Shown: piece after piece, positions 11,950 through 23,500 of the stretch
Position numbering within the stretch: the stretch's first letter is position 1
How the letters are laid out: each line of letters starts with the position of its first letter
Assembly: GCF_026745355.1 (NCBI RefSeq)
Contig: NC_079204.1
Span: 55,620,633-55,684,632, forward strand
DNA from: Beta vulgaris subsp. vulgaris
Lineage: Eukaryota; Streptophyta; Magnoliopsida; Caryophyllales; Amaranthaceae
Length of the DNA: 64,000 nt
Reading direction: 5' to 3'
Position numbers and translations under genes: made by a program
The notes under the pieces: model-generated
Told to the model about the DNA's origin: nothing
Seen by the model: only the letters and a program-made list of their open reading frames with translations
Databases searched by the model: none

Positions 11950-13410
11950 TGGATGGTTTGGCAACCATCAGGGCGTTTCCCAACATATCTCCATCTTCAA
12001 TTGCTCAAAATTATGACAATGGTTCTACTTCATGTTGGAAACAACCTCTACATACTTTTTTTTTTATCATATTTAAACTGTCAAATTGTGGGTACAACAA
12101 GATGCCTTGACTACAATGAGATCTTTGCTCCAGTTGCAAAAATGAGAATTGTTTATCTCTTTCTTGCTCTTGCTACGACTCTTAATTGAGAACTACATCA
12201 GATGAACGTTTATAATAATGCTTTTCTTCATGGTATCTGAATGAAGAATATATGAAGCTTCCTCCGGGGTATATAATACTTCTTCTCCGGGTAAAGTTTG
12301 TCGTTTAAGGAAATCTTCGTATGGACTGAAGCAGGATCCCCGACAATGGTTTCCCAAAATTTCTCATGCTTTTCGAGCATTTGGTTTTAAGCAGTCTTAT
12401 GCTGATTATTCTTTGTTAAACTTTATTCATGACCCTATTTCCTAGCATGTCTTGGTAATTTTCCAATAATTTGATAATTTCAGGGTCTTCTCATGATGTT
12501 GTAGGGCATTTTAAACCCTATTTGAGCTCTTGTTTTCATATGAAGGATCTTAGTTTGTTGTAACAATTTTTGGGATTAGATCAGGTTGCTCGCTGTCCTG
12601 CTGGTCTCTTTCTCTCTCAGCGTAAGTATGCGATGGATATCTTGACTGAAGCAGAAATTTTGGGCTGTAAGCCTATTGATATGTTTATAGAGCAGAATCA
12701 TTATCTAGCTTCCGCTGCAAGTGACCCATATGCGTTTATTGACCAGTATAGCCGGTTGGTTAGGTGTATGGTCTGTTTGTTTGTTACTCGGCCTGAGTTG
12801 AATTATGTTGTGCACAATCTTGCTCAGTTTTTAAGTGCACAACAGGTTGTCCATTGGGAAGCGACACTTCGATATTTATGCTATATATCTGAAAGGGAGT
12901 CCTTGTCAAGTTGTTGTTTTGCGAGCGATAGGTGATATGTGTTTGACTGCCTTTTGTGACAGTGATTGGCTGCTTGTCCCTTGACTAGGTAATTATTGTT
13001 TGGTTATTTGGTATTTTTGGGTAAGTCTTTGATCTCTTGGAAGACCAAAAAACAACCTATTGTAGCTCGTTCTTTTGCTGAAGCAGAATATCGTGTTGTG
13101 GCTGTTACTACATGTGAATGGAAATGGTTGAAGTCCTTGTTATACTCCCATGGTATTTTGCATCCTAAGCCTATTCAATTATTTTGTGATAGTCAATCTA
13201 CTACTCATATTGCAAAAAATCCAATTTTTCATGACTGTATGGAACATATTGAAGTTGATTGTCATTTTGTTCATGATGATTGTCAATTAGATCTCCAATA
13301 CTACGGGTCATCCATTGACAAATATTTTGACTAAGGTGATTAGGACGCGATAATTTGGGTTTTTCATGTTACACAATTTGGGCATTCGAAATTTACATGC
13401 GCTAATTTGA
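11950..13410 (+). pseudogene. Ty1/Copia reverse transcriptase-RNase H relic
   Basis: Recognisable Copia pol pieces appear in order but in several frames: FAPVAK near 12125; the QMNV..NAFLHG region near 12200; the SYGLKQ region near 12320; SQRKYAMDIL near 12620; the DQYSRLV and TRPEL region near 12740; and the RNase H part SWKTKKQPIVARSFAEAEYR near 13035 with the catalytic-region FCDSQS near 13185. In-frame stops and frameshifts break it. At 12449-12482 the YVDD catalytic motif of reverse transcriptase has been replaced by residues that include a stop, so it cannot be active. Gag, protease and integrase are absent. Confidence 0.85.
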
Positions 13411-13425
13411 AGGGGAGTATTAGGA
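13411..13425 (+). repeat. Polypurine tract of the Copia relic
   Basis: GAAGGGGAGTATTAGG follows the RNase H end, the position and form of a Copia polypurine tract. The degenerate 3' LTR would start just after it and reach about 13620. Confidence 0.5.
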
Positions 13426-13660
13426 TGGTGTCACTCTCTTATCTTTGTATAGTATTGGAGGCAAGTTAGGAGGTACAAGTTCGTGCCCCACTACCTACTT
13501 TTACTTGGGAGTAGAGATTCCCTTAATTCCTCTTAAGCTGATTGAACTGCGAAAAGGTGTTGGTCCAATAAGGTCTTTTTTCTTACCAAAGGGGTTCCCA
13601 GTGGGGGGCAAAAAAAATGAGGAGTCTCCCTGGTAGGTTGTATACTTGTTTTAATACGAA

Positions 13661-14212
13661 CTAGTTATTAGGCCCGGGCTATGCCCCGGGTAAGAAAAAA
13701 TTTCATTTATTAATATAATACTTTATGATAATAACAAAAAACACAACTTAGCCTAGTGGTTAAGACATTAGTATATGTACTTGAGGTCTCGTGATCAAAC
13801 CCTATACTACACAATTTTTAATTTTTTTTATTGTACATAGATTACATGAACTAAAACTCCCTAGGGGTAGTACTGTAGTGGTCAACAATGCTCTTTAAAT
13901 AGTATCATGCATACATAATTAATTTTGATGAACATGCAAATTTATTTATTTTTAAGGATGTAAGGGATATGTTTGATAACATTAACTGTGGAAACATGGA
14001 TCACCAAGAGAAATTAGATGAGATGGTGATTCTTTGAAAACCCTTACATAAGGTCAGGGGTTCGAGCCCAAGCTTCAGCATATTTATTTTTAAAATAATG
14101 ACCACTTGACTTTGTTGGTTGACAGACACATGGCGAAATTCTGGTGGCAGAAGGAGGGTGCCACGTGGCGCATCAACGTTGTTAGGCACGCCTTTTAATA
14201 TATTAGTATAGA
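13661..14212 (-). mobile_element. Non-autonomous Helitron
   Basis: On the minus strand it starts TCTATACTAATATATT (5' end at 14212) and ends with a GC-rich hairpin of CCCGGGGC and GCCCGGG, a short spacer and CTAG. It sits between A (13660) and T (14213) without a target duplication. These are the Helitron hallmarks (5' TC, 3' hairpin plus CTRR, AT insertion). A shorter copy is at 47445-47707. It carries two tRNA-like patches, one with GGGGTTCGAGCCC near 14057, and no rep/helicase gene. Confidence 0.85.
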
Positions 14213-14956
14213 TGTTTTGTCAATCAAGAGAGTTGGGATGTTATCTCCACAAGTTCTTCAAATCTTGACATTAACTATTCGTAATTAGGGAAGAGTAACA
14301 TGATTATCAAAAGATAATAGCCATAAGCAAAGGGATTTTAATACTTCTACGACTGATTATTGATTATTAATTTAAGCATAACTCAATAATTATACATAGA
14401 AGTTGTTGGTGAGATCATCAATGAGTTGGCTTCCATAGTTCCAGGAAGTCGACATAATCCTTAGATTAGTAGTATATTAAAAGGGTATCGACAAACTGTC
14501 ATGTTATTGCATGATTCAGTTCAACTAAATGTCACGAAGTTTTAAAAAACAAAATGGTTTGAAGAAAAAGACACTCGATGATTGCTAAATAAATGGAGTA
14601 TATTATGTGATTGGAGAAGACAGAGTATCATGGTCAATTAATCTATATATACATTACAAAGGACCATTTCAACCAAAAACATAAACTGATGGTTCGAGTC
14701 ATATGTTTAATTTTATGCTTTATCATGCCCCCTCATGCAAGGGTTTGAAGTATGGATGTAGCACATACCGTCCTTATACCTGGCGCGCGCTTAATATTCT
14801 ACTTACAAAGGAGGGGTGGATGAGATTTCAACCCGTGACTTTTATGTCACGCTGCATCTGGTACCATGTCAAAAGACCGACTCAACCAAAATGTTAAGTT
14901 AATGGTTGTGGTTCCAGGAATAGTTTTATACTCTATCAAAATATCCATATTATTGC
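14213..14956. other. Intergenic DNA with a SINE-like block
   Basis: Mostly AT-rich non-coding DNA. At about 14740-14940 lies a block (GAGATTTCAACCCGTGAC...TACCATGTCAAAAGACC) that recurs at about 17235-17345 and 60105-60215. It contains a B-box-like sequence on the minus strand and looks like an old SINE. Confidence 0.5.
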
Positions 14957-15352
14957 AATGTGTGAATATTTATGTTAAGAGAAAAGTTGCTTGGGGTAAA
15001 TGGTCCTAGGCCTAATGTGGTTTTCAATATATAAAGGTGTTGCATTATTTAAAAAAAGCAAGTATTGCAATAATTTTGGAGCACAGGAAGTAGTTTTTGA
15101 GCAGGTCCAATAAAAACGAGTTGGTTGAGTTAAAGCTAATATTCCTATTGTTGAACTATCTTGCTTTTGCTCTTAATTAATTTTATCCTTGTAAAAATAT
15201 ATTAAATGTTCCCTCGTGCGGAAGACCTCCTAAAATCCTTTTACTTAACTTATAAAAAAAATAAGTTGGTTGAGTTAGAGCTAAAAACAACGCCGGCCCG
15301 AAGAATATGGAGTCCTATGCTAATACTGAAAAATAGGCCCCTATATAAAAAA

Positions 15353-16406
15353 GAGAACGTATTGTGTCGGACTCGTTCGACCATAATCTTGGTCGGACGA
15401 CTTTCAGGTGGTTCCAATTTTTTTTCAGGTAGTCTTCATTTTTTTTCAGGTGGTTCAATTTTTTTTCAGGTAGTCTTCATTTTGTTTTCAGTTAGTCTTC
15501 TTTGTTTTTCAGTGGGTTTTTGTGCTTCAGTTAGACTTACTTGGGTTTCAGTTGGTTTTTATTCTTTTTCAGGTAGTCTACATTTTTCTTCAGGTAGTCT
15601 TCATTTTGTTTCAGTTAGTCCATTATTTCTTTCAGTTGGCCCATTATTTCTTTCAGTTGGTCCAACTGAAAGAAAAGAAAGTCTAACTGAAAGAAAAGAA
15701 AGTCTAACTGAAAGAAAAGAAAGTCCAACTGAAAGAAAAGAAAGTCCAACTGAAAGAAAACAAAGTCTAACTGAAAGAAAAGAAAGTCCAACTGAAAGAA
15801 AACAAAGTCTAACTGAAAGAAAACAAAGTCTAACTGAAAGAAAAGAAAGTCTAACCCACAAAAGCAAGACAAACCTATGGAGCAAAACCAACGCACTAAT
15901 GAAGCAGAAAATACACATACAAAGACTCACCTCCGTGAAAAAGGATGCTGCACCATCTAAAACCACCCTACATATATACCCCAAAATCATAACCAACCCA
16001 CTACAGTTTCTCCACCAATTCCTAAACAATGCATCAAGTTCTCGCGCCGAGAGCTCACAATCTTCACGAACTCCTCTCTCCTCCTCTTGACCTCTCAGAC
16101 TAAGAAGAGGTGTGTTGGTTTACGCACCACCATGGCAGAAAAGAGCTGAACACTGTACCGGCGGCGAGTCTCCGGCGTCGGTGAGGGTGGGTTTTTTGCT
16201 GCGTTTTTTGAGTCTCATTTTATTGGGTTGTTATGGAGGAGAGAGAACGTGGGAAAGTTAGGGGTTTTGGGGAAGTGAAAAGTGTTGGGAAAATGGTGAT
16301 GATTGATCAACAAAACAAATATGAAAAAAAAGCCCGCGCGTTTTTGATGGGCTAAGCCCGTCCGACGGAAGGTATTGGGTCAGACGGTCTGACCCAATAC
16401 TTTCAC
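15353..16406. mobile_element. Mutator-like element 1 with internal inverted tandem arrays
   Basis: The left end GAGAACGTATTGTGTCGGAC pairs with the right end GTGAAAGTATTGGGTCAGAC (reverse complement). The 9-bp target duplication TATAAAAAA lies at 15344-15352 and 16407-16415. Copy C of the segment has the uninterrupted site at about 59178, so the insertion is directly demonstrated. The left half holds TTTTTTTCAGGTAGTC-type repeats, the right half AACTGAAAGAAAAGAAAGTC repeats; they meet in a palindrome at about 15653. The 294-residue open frame (15206-16090) is a product of the repeat. No transposase is present. Confidence 0.85.
15661..15860. repeat. 21-bp tandem array AACTGAAAGAAAAGAAAGTCY
   Basis: About nine copies of a 21-bp unit. 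Because 21 is a multiple of three it stays open on both strands and yields repeat peptides (ERKESLT on plus, FLSVRL on minus). These are not taken as genes. Confidence 0.85.
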
Positions 16407-16630
16407 TATAAAAAAATTCAAAGAATCCACTAAAATATACAAGTAAACCAAATAAGAAATATGCATCAAACTAAAATTTTCTCCTCAAAATATTTTGATA
16501 CATTCCAAGAAAAACTAAATTCAATTAACTTGCCAACATTCTGACCATTAGCTTCAAGTCTTTTTTATATTTAAAGATTTTTTTGTCAATTTGAGGTCCT
16601 ATGAAAGTGAGACGGCCATGAGAATCTAAT

Positions 16631-16776
16631 TTATTTTTTTTATTAGGAAATTAAGTGGCATGCATAGCATGTTAAGGAAATACCCCAATATAATGTTGGG
16701 AGTAAGAATCGAACTCCTGGCTTCAAGGGTCAAAAGGGAGCGCGCTACCCACTTAAACTAACTCCCATCTTTAATC
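16631..16776 (-). mobile_element. tRNA-derived SINE, family 1 copy b
   Basis: Same family as the copy at 3367, more decayed (B box seen as GAATCGAACTCC on plus). The target duplication ATGAGAATCTAAT lies at 16618-16630 and 16777-16789. Copy C of the segment has the SINE at the same site (59506), while the segment upstream of ankyrin gene 2 lacks it. Confidence 0.8.
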
Positions 16777-17438
16777 ATGAGAATCTAATGGTTCAAAATG
16801 ATTTTATTTGGCAAAAGGACAACTGATTATGATTGAAGGCATTTGAACAGCTATGTTGCGGGATATCAAATTTCTCGTTTTTTTTTTTTTGCTAAGTATG
16901 AATACTCCTACCTTGTGGAGTACATTACTACTGTTAAGTTAAGACTTTTTCATATCGATTACAAAAGATTTTTTTCCCCAAGGACAGGTGACATAGGTAT
17001 TAAAAAAAGCTGGGTACTAACTACTAAGAATGATAAAATTATGTACAAAAAAACCTAATATGTTGACTTCATAAACCAAGACATAATACATTAATACCTG
17101 CTGTACAAATCTGAGAAATTGTTAATTAAAGTGGAAAGATCAATGAGTTGTCCCAGAAGAAAGTCCACATCATGTGCCTTTTATAAATGTTTGTGTACAT
17201 GATCTATATTCTATCACGCCTTCCATTTTGAAAAAAAAGATGGATGAGATTCGAATCCGTAACCTTTCTGTCACGCTGACTCTGATACTATGTCAAAAGA
17301 CCAATTCAACCAAAAACTTAAACTGATAGTTGAGGCTCCAGGAATACTCTATCACTTATTGCATCCCCGTGCCGAAATTTTAAATGTGTATTTGTCGTGG
17401 ATTATCTACCTGTCAGATAATAGTATGATAGCGAACAT

Positions 17439-17445
17439 TATAAAA
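17439..17445 (+). promoter_or_regulatory. TATA box of ankyrin gene 1
   Basis: TATAAAA sits 91 bases before the start codon in a block (GCGAACATTATAAAAGC) conserved upstream of gene 2 (44738-44744) and in the promoter-only third copy (60314-60320). Confidence 0.65.
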
Positions 17446-17535
17446 GCCAACGACAACTAGAAAAAAGTTGTACATTACAAAGGCCAAATAACCTTAAAAA
17501 CTTGTCTCTCTCGTTGCCAAAAGTAAAGAAAAATC

Positions 17536-20500
17536 ATGACATCTCTAGAAGAAGAAAACGAAGATCTAAGAATAGCAGCATATAGAGGAGATGTGAAATT
17601 CTTGAGAGATTGTGTTACCTCTAAAAAACCTCACAGTTATTACTTAAAACCATTTAAGAGTAATCAGTATGAGTATCTTCCTACAGGAAATATGTTCCAT
17701 ATAGGGGCCTCAGCAAACAAAGTAGAATTCATTAGAGAAGCAATAGAATTATTGCCTTCTGAAATCTTACAAGAACTCATCCAAAATTCAAATGAAGATA
17801 TGGAGAATCCTCTTCATTGCGCCGCCATCGCGGGCAATGTAGAGGTTATAAAGATGTTTCTACAAGTATTTACATCACAATCTCTTGTAAAACCTTGGTT
17901 ACATAAGGATTTCATAGGATCAACACCTTGTTATAGAGCTTTAAGTTATGGACATGAGGATTGTGTATTGGAATTTTTAAAGAAGGATAAGGAGCTTATG
18001 AACATGGTTAATAATCGTGGTGTTAGCCTACTTTTCAGTGCTGCGCGAGAAAGATGTAACAAAGTTGTTATGGAGATATTGAAGTCTGATCATTCGTTTA
18101 GCACAGATGGTGGAAACGGCCGAAATGCTATGGAATACTTGCCAAGATGCTCAGGTAGGTATATCCTGAATATTTTGAGAGTTATTGGAGCTTTTTTATA
18201 TTAAATTCCTACTTTTTTCTAATTAAACGAATAATGGTAACAAGTCAAACACCAAAATCTCATCATTGGGGTATTTGTTTAGAGGAATGGGTAGACCTGG
18301 GCATGGGCCGGACCTGTTCACAGGGTCGGCCAGCGGGCTTGGGGAAATGTCGAGCTTGAAATTTCCAGATTTTGTCCATGACCCGGCCCAGGCCCGTGGG
18401 CCGGGCATGTGCCTCCTGCAGGTTAGCCCGTGTTTTATATTGTTTTTTTTTTAAGATTTTTGACAGTTTGAGACTAAAAACACAAAGGAAATGAGCGTTC
18501 GGCCCACGGGTCATCTAGGCGGGCTTGTGCCGGTGCGGGCCTGAAATAAAAGTTCTTGACTGTGACAGACCCGCGCCCCAGGTAGAGAACAACGGGTCGG
18601 GTCTCGAACGGGCTTGTACCGGGTCGGGCCGCCTCGCGTGCTGGCCCGATCCATGCCCACCTCTAAGAATGGGAATCATAGGGACAGAGACGAAGCCGGG
18701 AATTCAATTACTTTATTTTCAAATAAAATAAATAGGGGACATTAAAAAAAAAGAGTGAGTATAATTTTTATTGTCGAGAGGATTCAACCTTTAAATCACT
18801 TATATTTTAACCAATTTATTAACCACCAAGTTAATAATTTCATACAAATCTATAAATGCCTCTTTTGATATAAACAAAATATTTACACGGACCTAACTAA
18901 ATAAATATGCATGGGTTGTGGGTGTGGGCTGCAAGGGTCAGGCCTCTGCCAGCTTTTCATGTGGGTTCGCCCATACATAGTGATTAGAATATTAGATAAT
19001 GGGATAAGATATGGATTTAGTTTTTGGTATGTAATGGAATTAAATAAGGACCTTTTCTATTAGAAAAATGAGTAATCCCACTGGTAGGGCACACTGGCAG
19101 TTCACTGGTAATAATTTCCCCCCTCCAAGAAATATTTTGGTGGGATTGATTGAGTTTTAACAAATGCTCATGTATAAGGATAAGAGTTAGGTCAAGTGAG
19201 TAGAGCACTCCTCCTTGCCCATTGAGGTTAGGGGTTCGATCTTTACCTCCAGCATTATGTTGGGGTATTTCCGTAGCATGCTATACATGTCTTACCAGCC
19301 AATGTGTTAGTGTTTTCTACAGGCTAGTAGCCTTGTAGGGGTTATCCCTTGGACTAACTTAATTTCCTAATAATAAAAAAAACAAATGCTCATGTATTCC
19401 TCACAAATAATATCATGTGACTAAGGGTGTACATTTGATGAAATGGATAGGATATTTCCAAATCCAGTCCTTAATAAACTAGACTTTACTTTTTTAGTTT
19501 GAGTTCAACCCAAACTTTTTAAAATTCCAACCTGATTCGTGTCCAAACAATTGTCTTAAAATTTCGAGTCTAATCCAATTCAATTCAAAATGTTAATGAG
19601 ATACTATTTTTTTCCGTTCAGGTCTAATAAACCTTATATTTATGAAATAAAAAAAATCTATGTGATTCAATAATAAATCATGACGAAAAACCAAATCACA
19701 CTTTCTAAGTCTTACGCCAAAGTATTTAAGTAAAATAAACATACTACAATTGTTTAAGATACGATCATATGAGCGAAATTTTGTCCTGTTTTTAGTATTA
19801 AAACTTAAATATGTATAGTACTAATTTCTACCTTTTTTATATGATAATTATGTATAGGTATATATGTTGATTATTATTTTTAATACTATATATGAATGTT
19901 TTTTTGAAAATTTTGAGCTTATATATATAGCCGGACTTTAGATTTCAATAAATAGGTCTAGTAGAAATGCAGTTCTATATATTTTGAATTAATTAGAGTC
20001 CGATTTCGATCCAAGTTTAGTCGAAGTTTAATCTAGTCCCACAATTTCGAATTCGACTAAATTGGATTTGACTCCAGACTTTTTTGAAATCTACTTACAA
20101 CTCTACATGTCACTTCATAAATAAATAAAGAGAGTATGGGAGAGTCCATACATCAGAAAAATAATTTTGACAGGAACAATTAATGTGAGAGTAGATTGCG
20201 AGAAGGGGAGTTTATGACTCTTATTATTGTTGCAAGAATTACATGGAAATATGAAAATAAATGGAATTGATAAATATTTTTGACTACTAATTATTTTGAG
20301 ACTGTTGATGGAGGGATAACCGAGAATGCCGTACAAAATGTACGAGTAATCTCATGTAATAATCCTATGAGTAACCCAATTAATTCATACTAGTAATTTC
20401 ATTTATTTATACAAGCAACTTAATTCAATTAATCATACGAGTAAGCCAAAGGTTGACAAAAATAACCGCATTTATTCAAACAAGTAACCTCATTCATTCA

Positions 20501-23500
20501 TAAAGTGATTAGTAACCTCATTTATTCAAATGAATAACCTCATTTATTCACAAAAATAACCTCGTTTTTTTTTCATACGAGTACCTCATTAGTTCACAAT
20601 ATTAACCTTATTTAATCATACGATGACCCTATTTGATCAAGTAACCCAATTGTTCACAAAAGTAACCCCATTTTGTTATACGAGTAACCCCATTTTTATC
20701 ATATGAGTAACCCAATTAATTCATACTAGTAATGTCATTTAATTGATGAGTAACCTCATTTAATTTTATGAGTAACCCAATTAATTCATACTAGTAACCT
20801 TATTTATTTATACAAATAACTTCAATAAATCATATGAGTAACCTCATTTAATCATACGAGTAACCTCAAAGGTTCACAAAATTAACCGCATTTGCTTATG
20901 AGAGTAACCACATTTCCTTATAAGAGTGAGTGAGTAACACCCTTTCATTGCAAAAAGTAACTGTATAATCATACAAGTAACTCCATTTGGTCATAAGATT
21001 AACTTCATCTGTTCATAAGAGTAACTCAATTGTTTATAAGTGTTTGTGCATAAGGGTCAACTTAAAAATGTCATATCTCACAGCATACTTAATATTTTGG
21101 GAAGATTTAAGTTGGAGATGAAAATTTAGCTCAACAGCCTTCTAACACCTAGTCAAAAGCTCGATCCCGATTAGAAAGGAGTGAGATATAACCATTTGAA
21201 AATGAGATAACAGGCTGACAGCATGTTGCGCACGCGACCACACCTGTAATTTCGCGTGTGGCCGACCACACCCAAAACGCGCTGTATCATATATTTTTTT
21301 CTTGCACTTTTATTTGAACTATTATCCCCACCTCCTATTTGTTGTACTCATGAACATGCACATTTCCATGTGGTTTGCAGATGACAAAGAAATTTGTCGA
21401 TTGTTTCTTATAAAAAAGCCAGAGCTACTATATACAAAGGGATTCTTAATACTAGACACATGGGCTGATGAAGGTAAAGTTTGGCCATTTGAGTATCTAT
21501 TAACATGTAATGATATCATCCCAAACATAAGGAGGATTGTATTCAACATATTCTTAGAAAAAGACCCAGAAACTGGTAAAAACATTTTTCATACACTTGC
21601 TCGTTCATCTAGTACAGAAGAAAGTATTCAAATAGCAAAACTCCTTATGAATGTGTACATGGAAGAAACATCAAATGATCATGACATAACAACACATGCA
21701 TCGAGTTCAAGCATCCCATCAAACCAGTTATTTCCATGGTTATTAGTGACTGAACTTGGAAGTACTCCTCTGTTGACGGCCATAGCTTTTCGGAATGAAG
21801 ATTTTGCCTCATATATCTTATCATTGGATAACAATGCTATAATAGAGTCGCCGTATAATTGTCTCCATTTAGTCGTCATGGCAGCAAATCCTCAAGCTTC
21901 ATATGTTCCAAAACAGAATAAATTGGAAAAAATTGCATTAGAGATTCTAGACGTGATTATTAATAAAGGTTGGAACCACCTTATAGTTGATGGTGATGAA
22001 GCGGGCCTTGCCATGCATAAAGCACCATTCTGCGGAGGTTAGTACTCTCTCCGTGACTCCGTCCCATAATATAGTGCTTCAATCTTTTTTACACGGTCTC
22101 CAAGACGTAACTTTGACCTTTAATATCTTCAATTCCGTATTAATAAAAAATGTTAAAAGTTGATATTATGAAACTACACATTGAGACGAATTTAACAAGA
22201 TCCCACATGAATATGTTTTTTTTATATATACAAATGAGAATATTCGATCAAAGATTTTAAAGTTTGACCCACCAAAAATAGAGTAGACACTATATTATGG
22301 GACGGAGGGAGTAATTAATATTTAATATATACTTCCTCCGTTCCATAATAAGTGAAACAATTCTCTCTTTTATGTGAGAGTTTTTTTTTAGAGAAGTGTT
22401 TCACTTATTATGGAACGGATGAAGTATGTTGTAACATAAATCCTATTATCAACATCTGCCTCTACATTCTTCTGAAATCTGTACTCCCTCTTAAAATTTA
22501 ATACTTCCTCCGTTTCTTTTTACTTACAACGCTTTGACTTTTACACTATTCACCAACTCTACTTAATTTATGTTTGGTGATTTATAGTTAAGAAAAAACA
22601 TATTTATGTGGGATCTTGTTTGATTCGTCTGAATGTACATTTTTCGAATATATACTTTTTATAATTTTTATTTATCGGTAACTAGATTTATTGGTGGTTG
22701 AAATTATACGTTGACAAACGTGAAAGTCAAACTATTGCAAGTAAAAAGAAACAGAGGAAGTATGACCGTTTCTCCTCTGCTTGTGGAAGTAGCTAACACA
22801 TTGTTACTTGACCACGTTAAATTCTTGTGTCGATTGTTCATTAATTGCATCTGTCACAACAACACTGACGAATTTTATTTTCCTGAAACAGGATTTTTTT
22901 TGGAAAGATTAGTTACACTATTTCCAGAGCTATTGGAAAAGTTGAATGAAGCCGGAGACACTGTGTTACACACATGGATAAAAGAGGTAGGTGAAGAATG
23001 GCCATTTAGATGCATGTTTGAGAGCAAAAATATCGATCGAAAATGGAGAAGTCGTCTCATTAAACTTATGTTTTTGTTAGACGACAATCAACACAACCCT
23101 TTCCATATTGCTGCAATTTCTACTCACAAAGAGACTCTCCAAATTGTCAAGTTCTTAGTAGAAGCTTACAAAAAAGAAGTTCCTGATTATTATCGGTATA
23201 ACTCGTTTATGCTTCCTTGGATACGATTTAATTCGAAAGGTGACGCACCTCTTCACTTGGCCATACTACACAAACAAGACGAACTTGCAAAATATTTAGT
23301 GTCACAACTTGGTAAAAACGATATAGGTGAAATAATAGATTATTACACCCCGGAGTACAAAACTCTCTTTCTTGCAGTACACAATGATTGTATTCAAGTG
23401 ACCAAATACATAATGGAAAATTTAGATAAGGAAAGGTGGCTCAAATATATCAAGAGTTCGATTGACGGGCGAAATATCTTGCATATTGCTTTAAGTTGCA

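Larger units (their letters stand above)
14957..17455 (+). repeat. Segmental duplication copy A (upstream of ankyrin gene 1)
   Basis: Starting at TGTGAATATTTATGTTAAG this segment runs nearly base for base with 58790-60328. The main difference is a 1054-bp Mutator-like insertion here (15353-16406). The shared part includes a SINE at the same site and the TATA box of the ankyrin promoter. A more diverged relative lies upstream of ankyrin gene 2 (about 43500-44842). Confidence 0.85.

Noticed and set aside
15206..16090. 294-residue frame with ERKESLT repeats
   Set aside because: Product of a 21-bp tandem repeat inside a Mutator-like element; open on both strands, begins outside the element and crosses its border.
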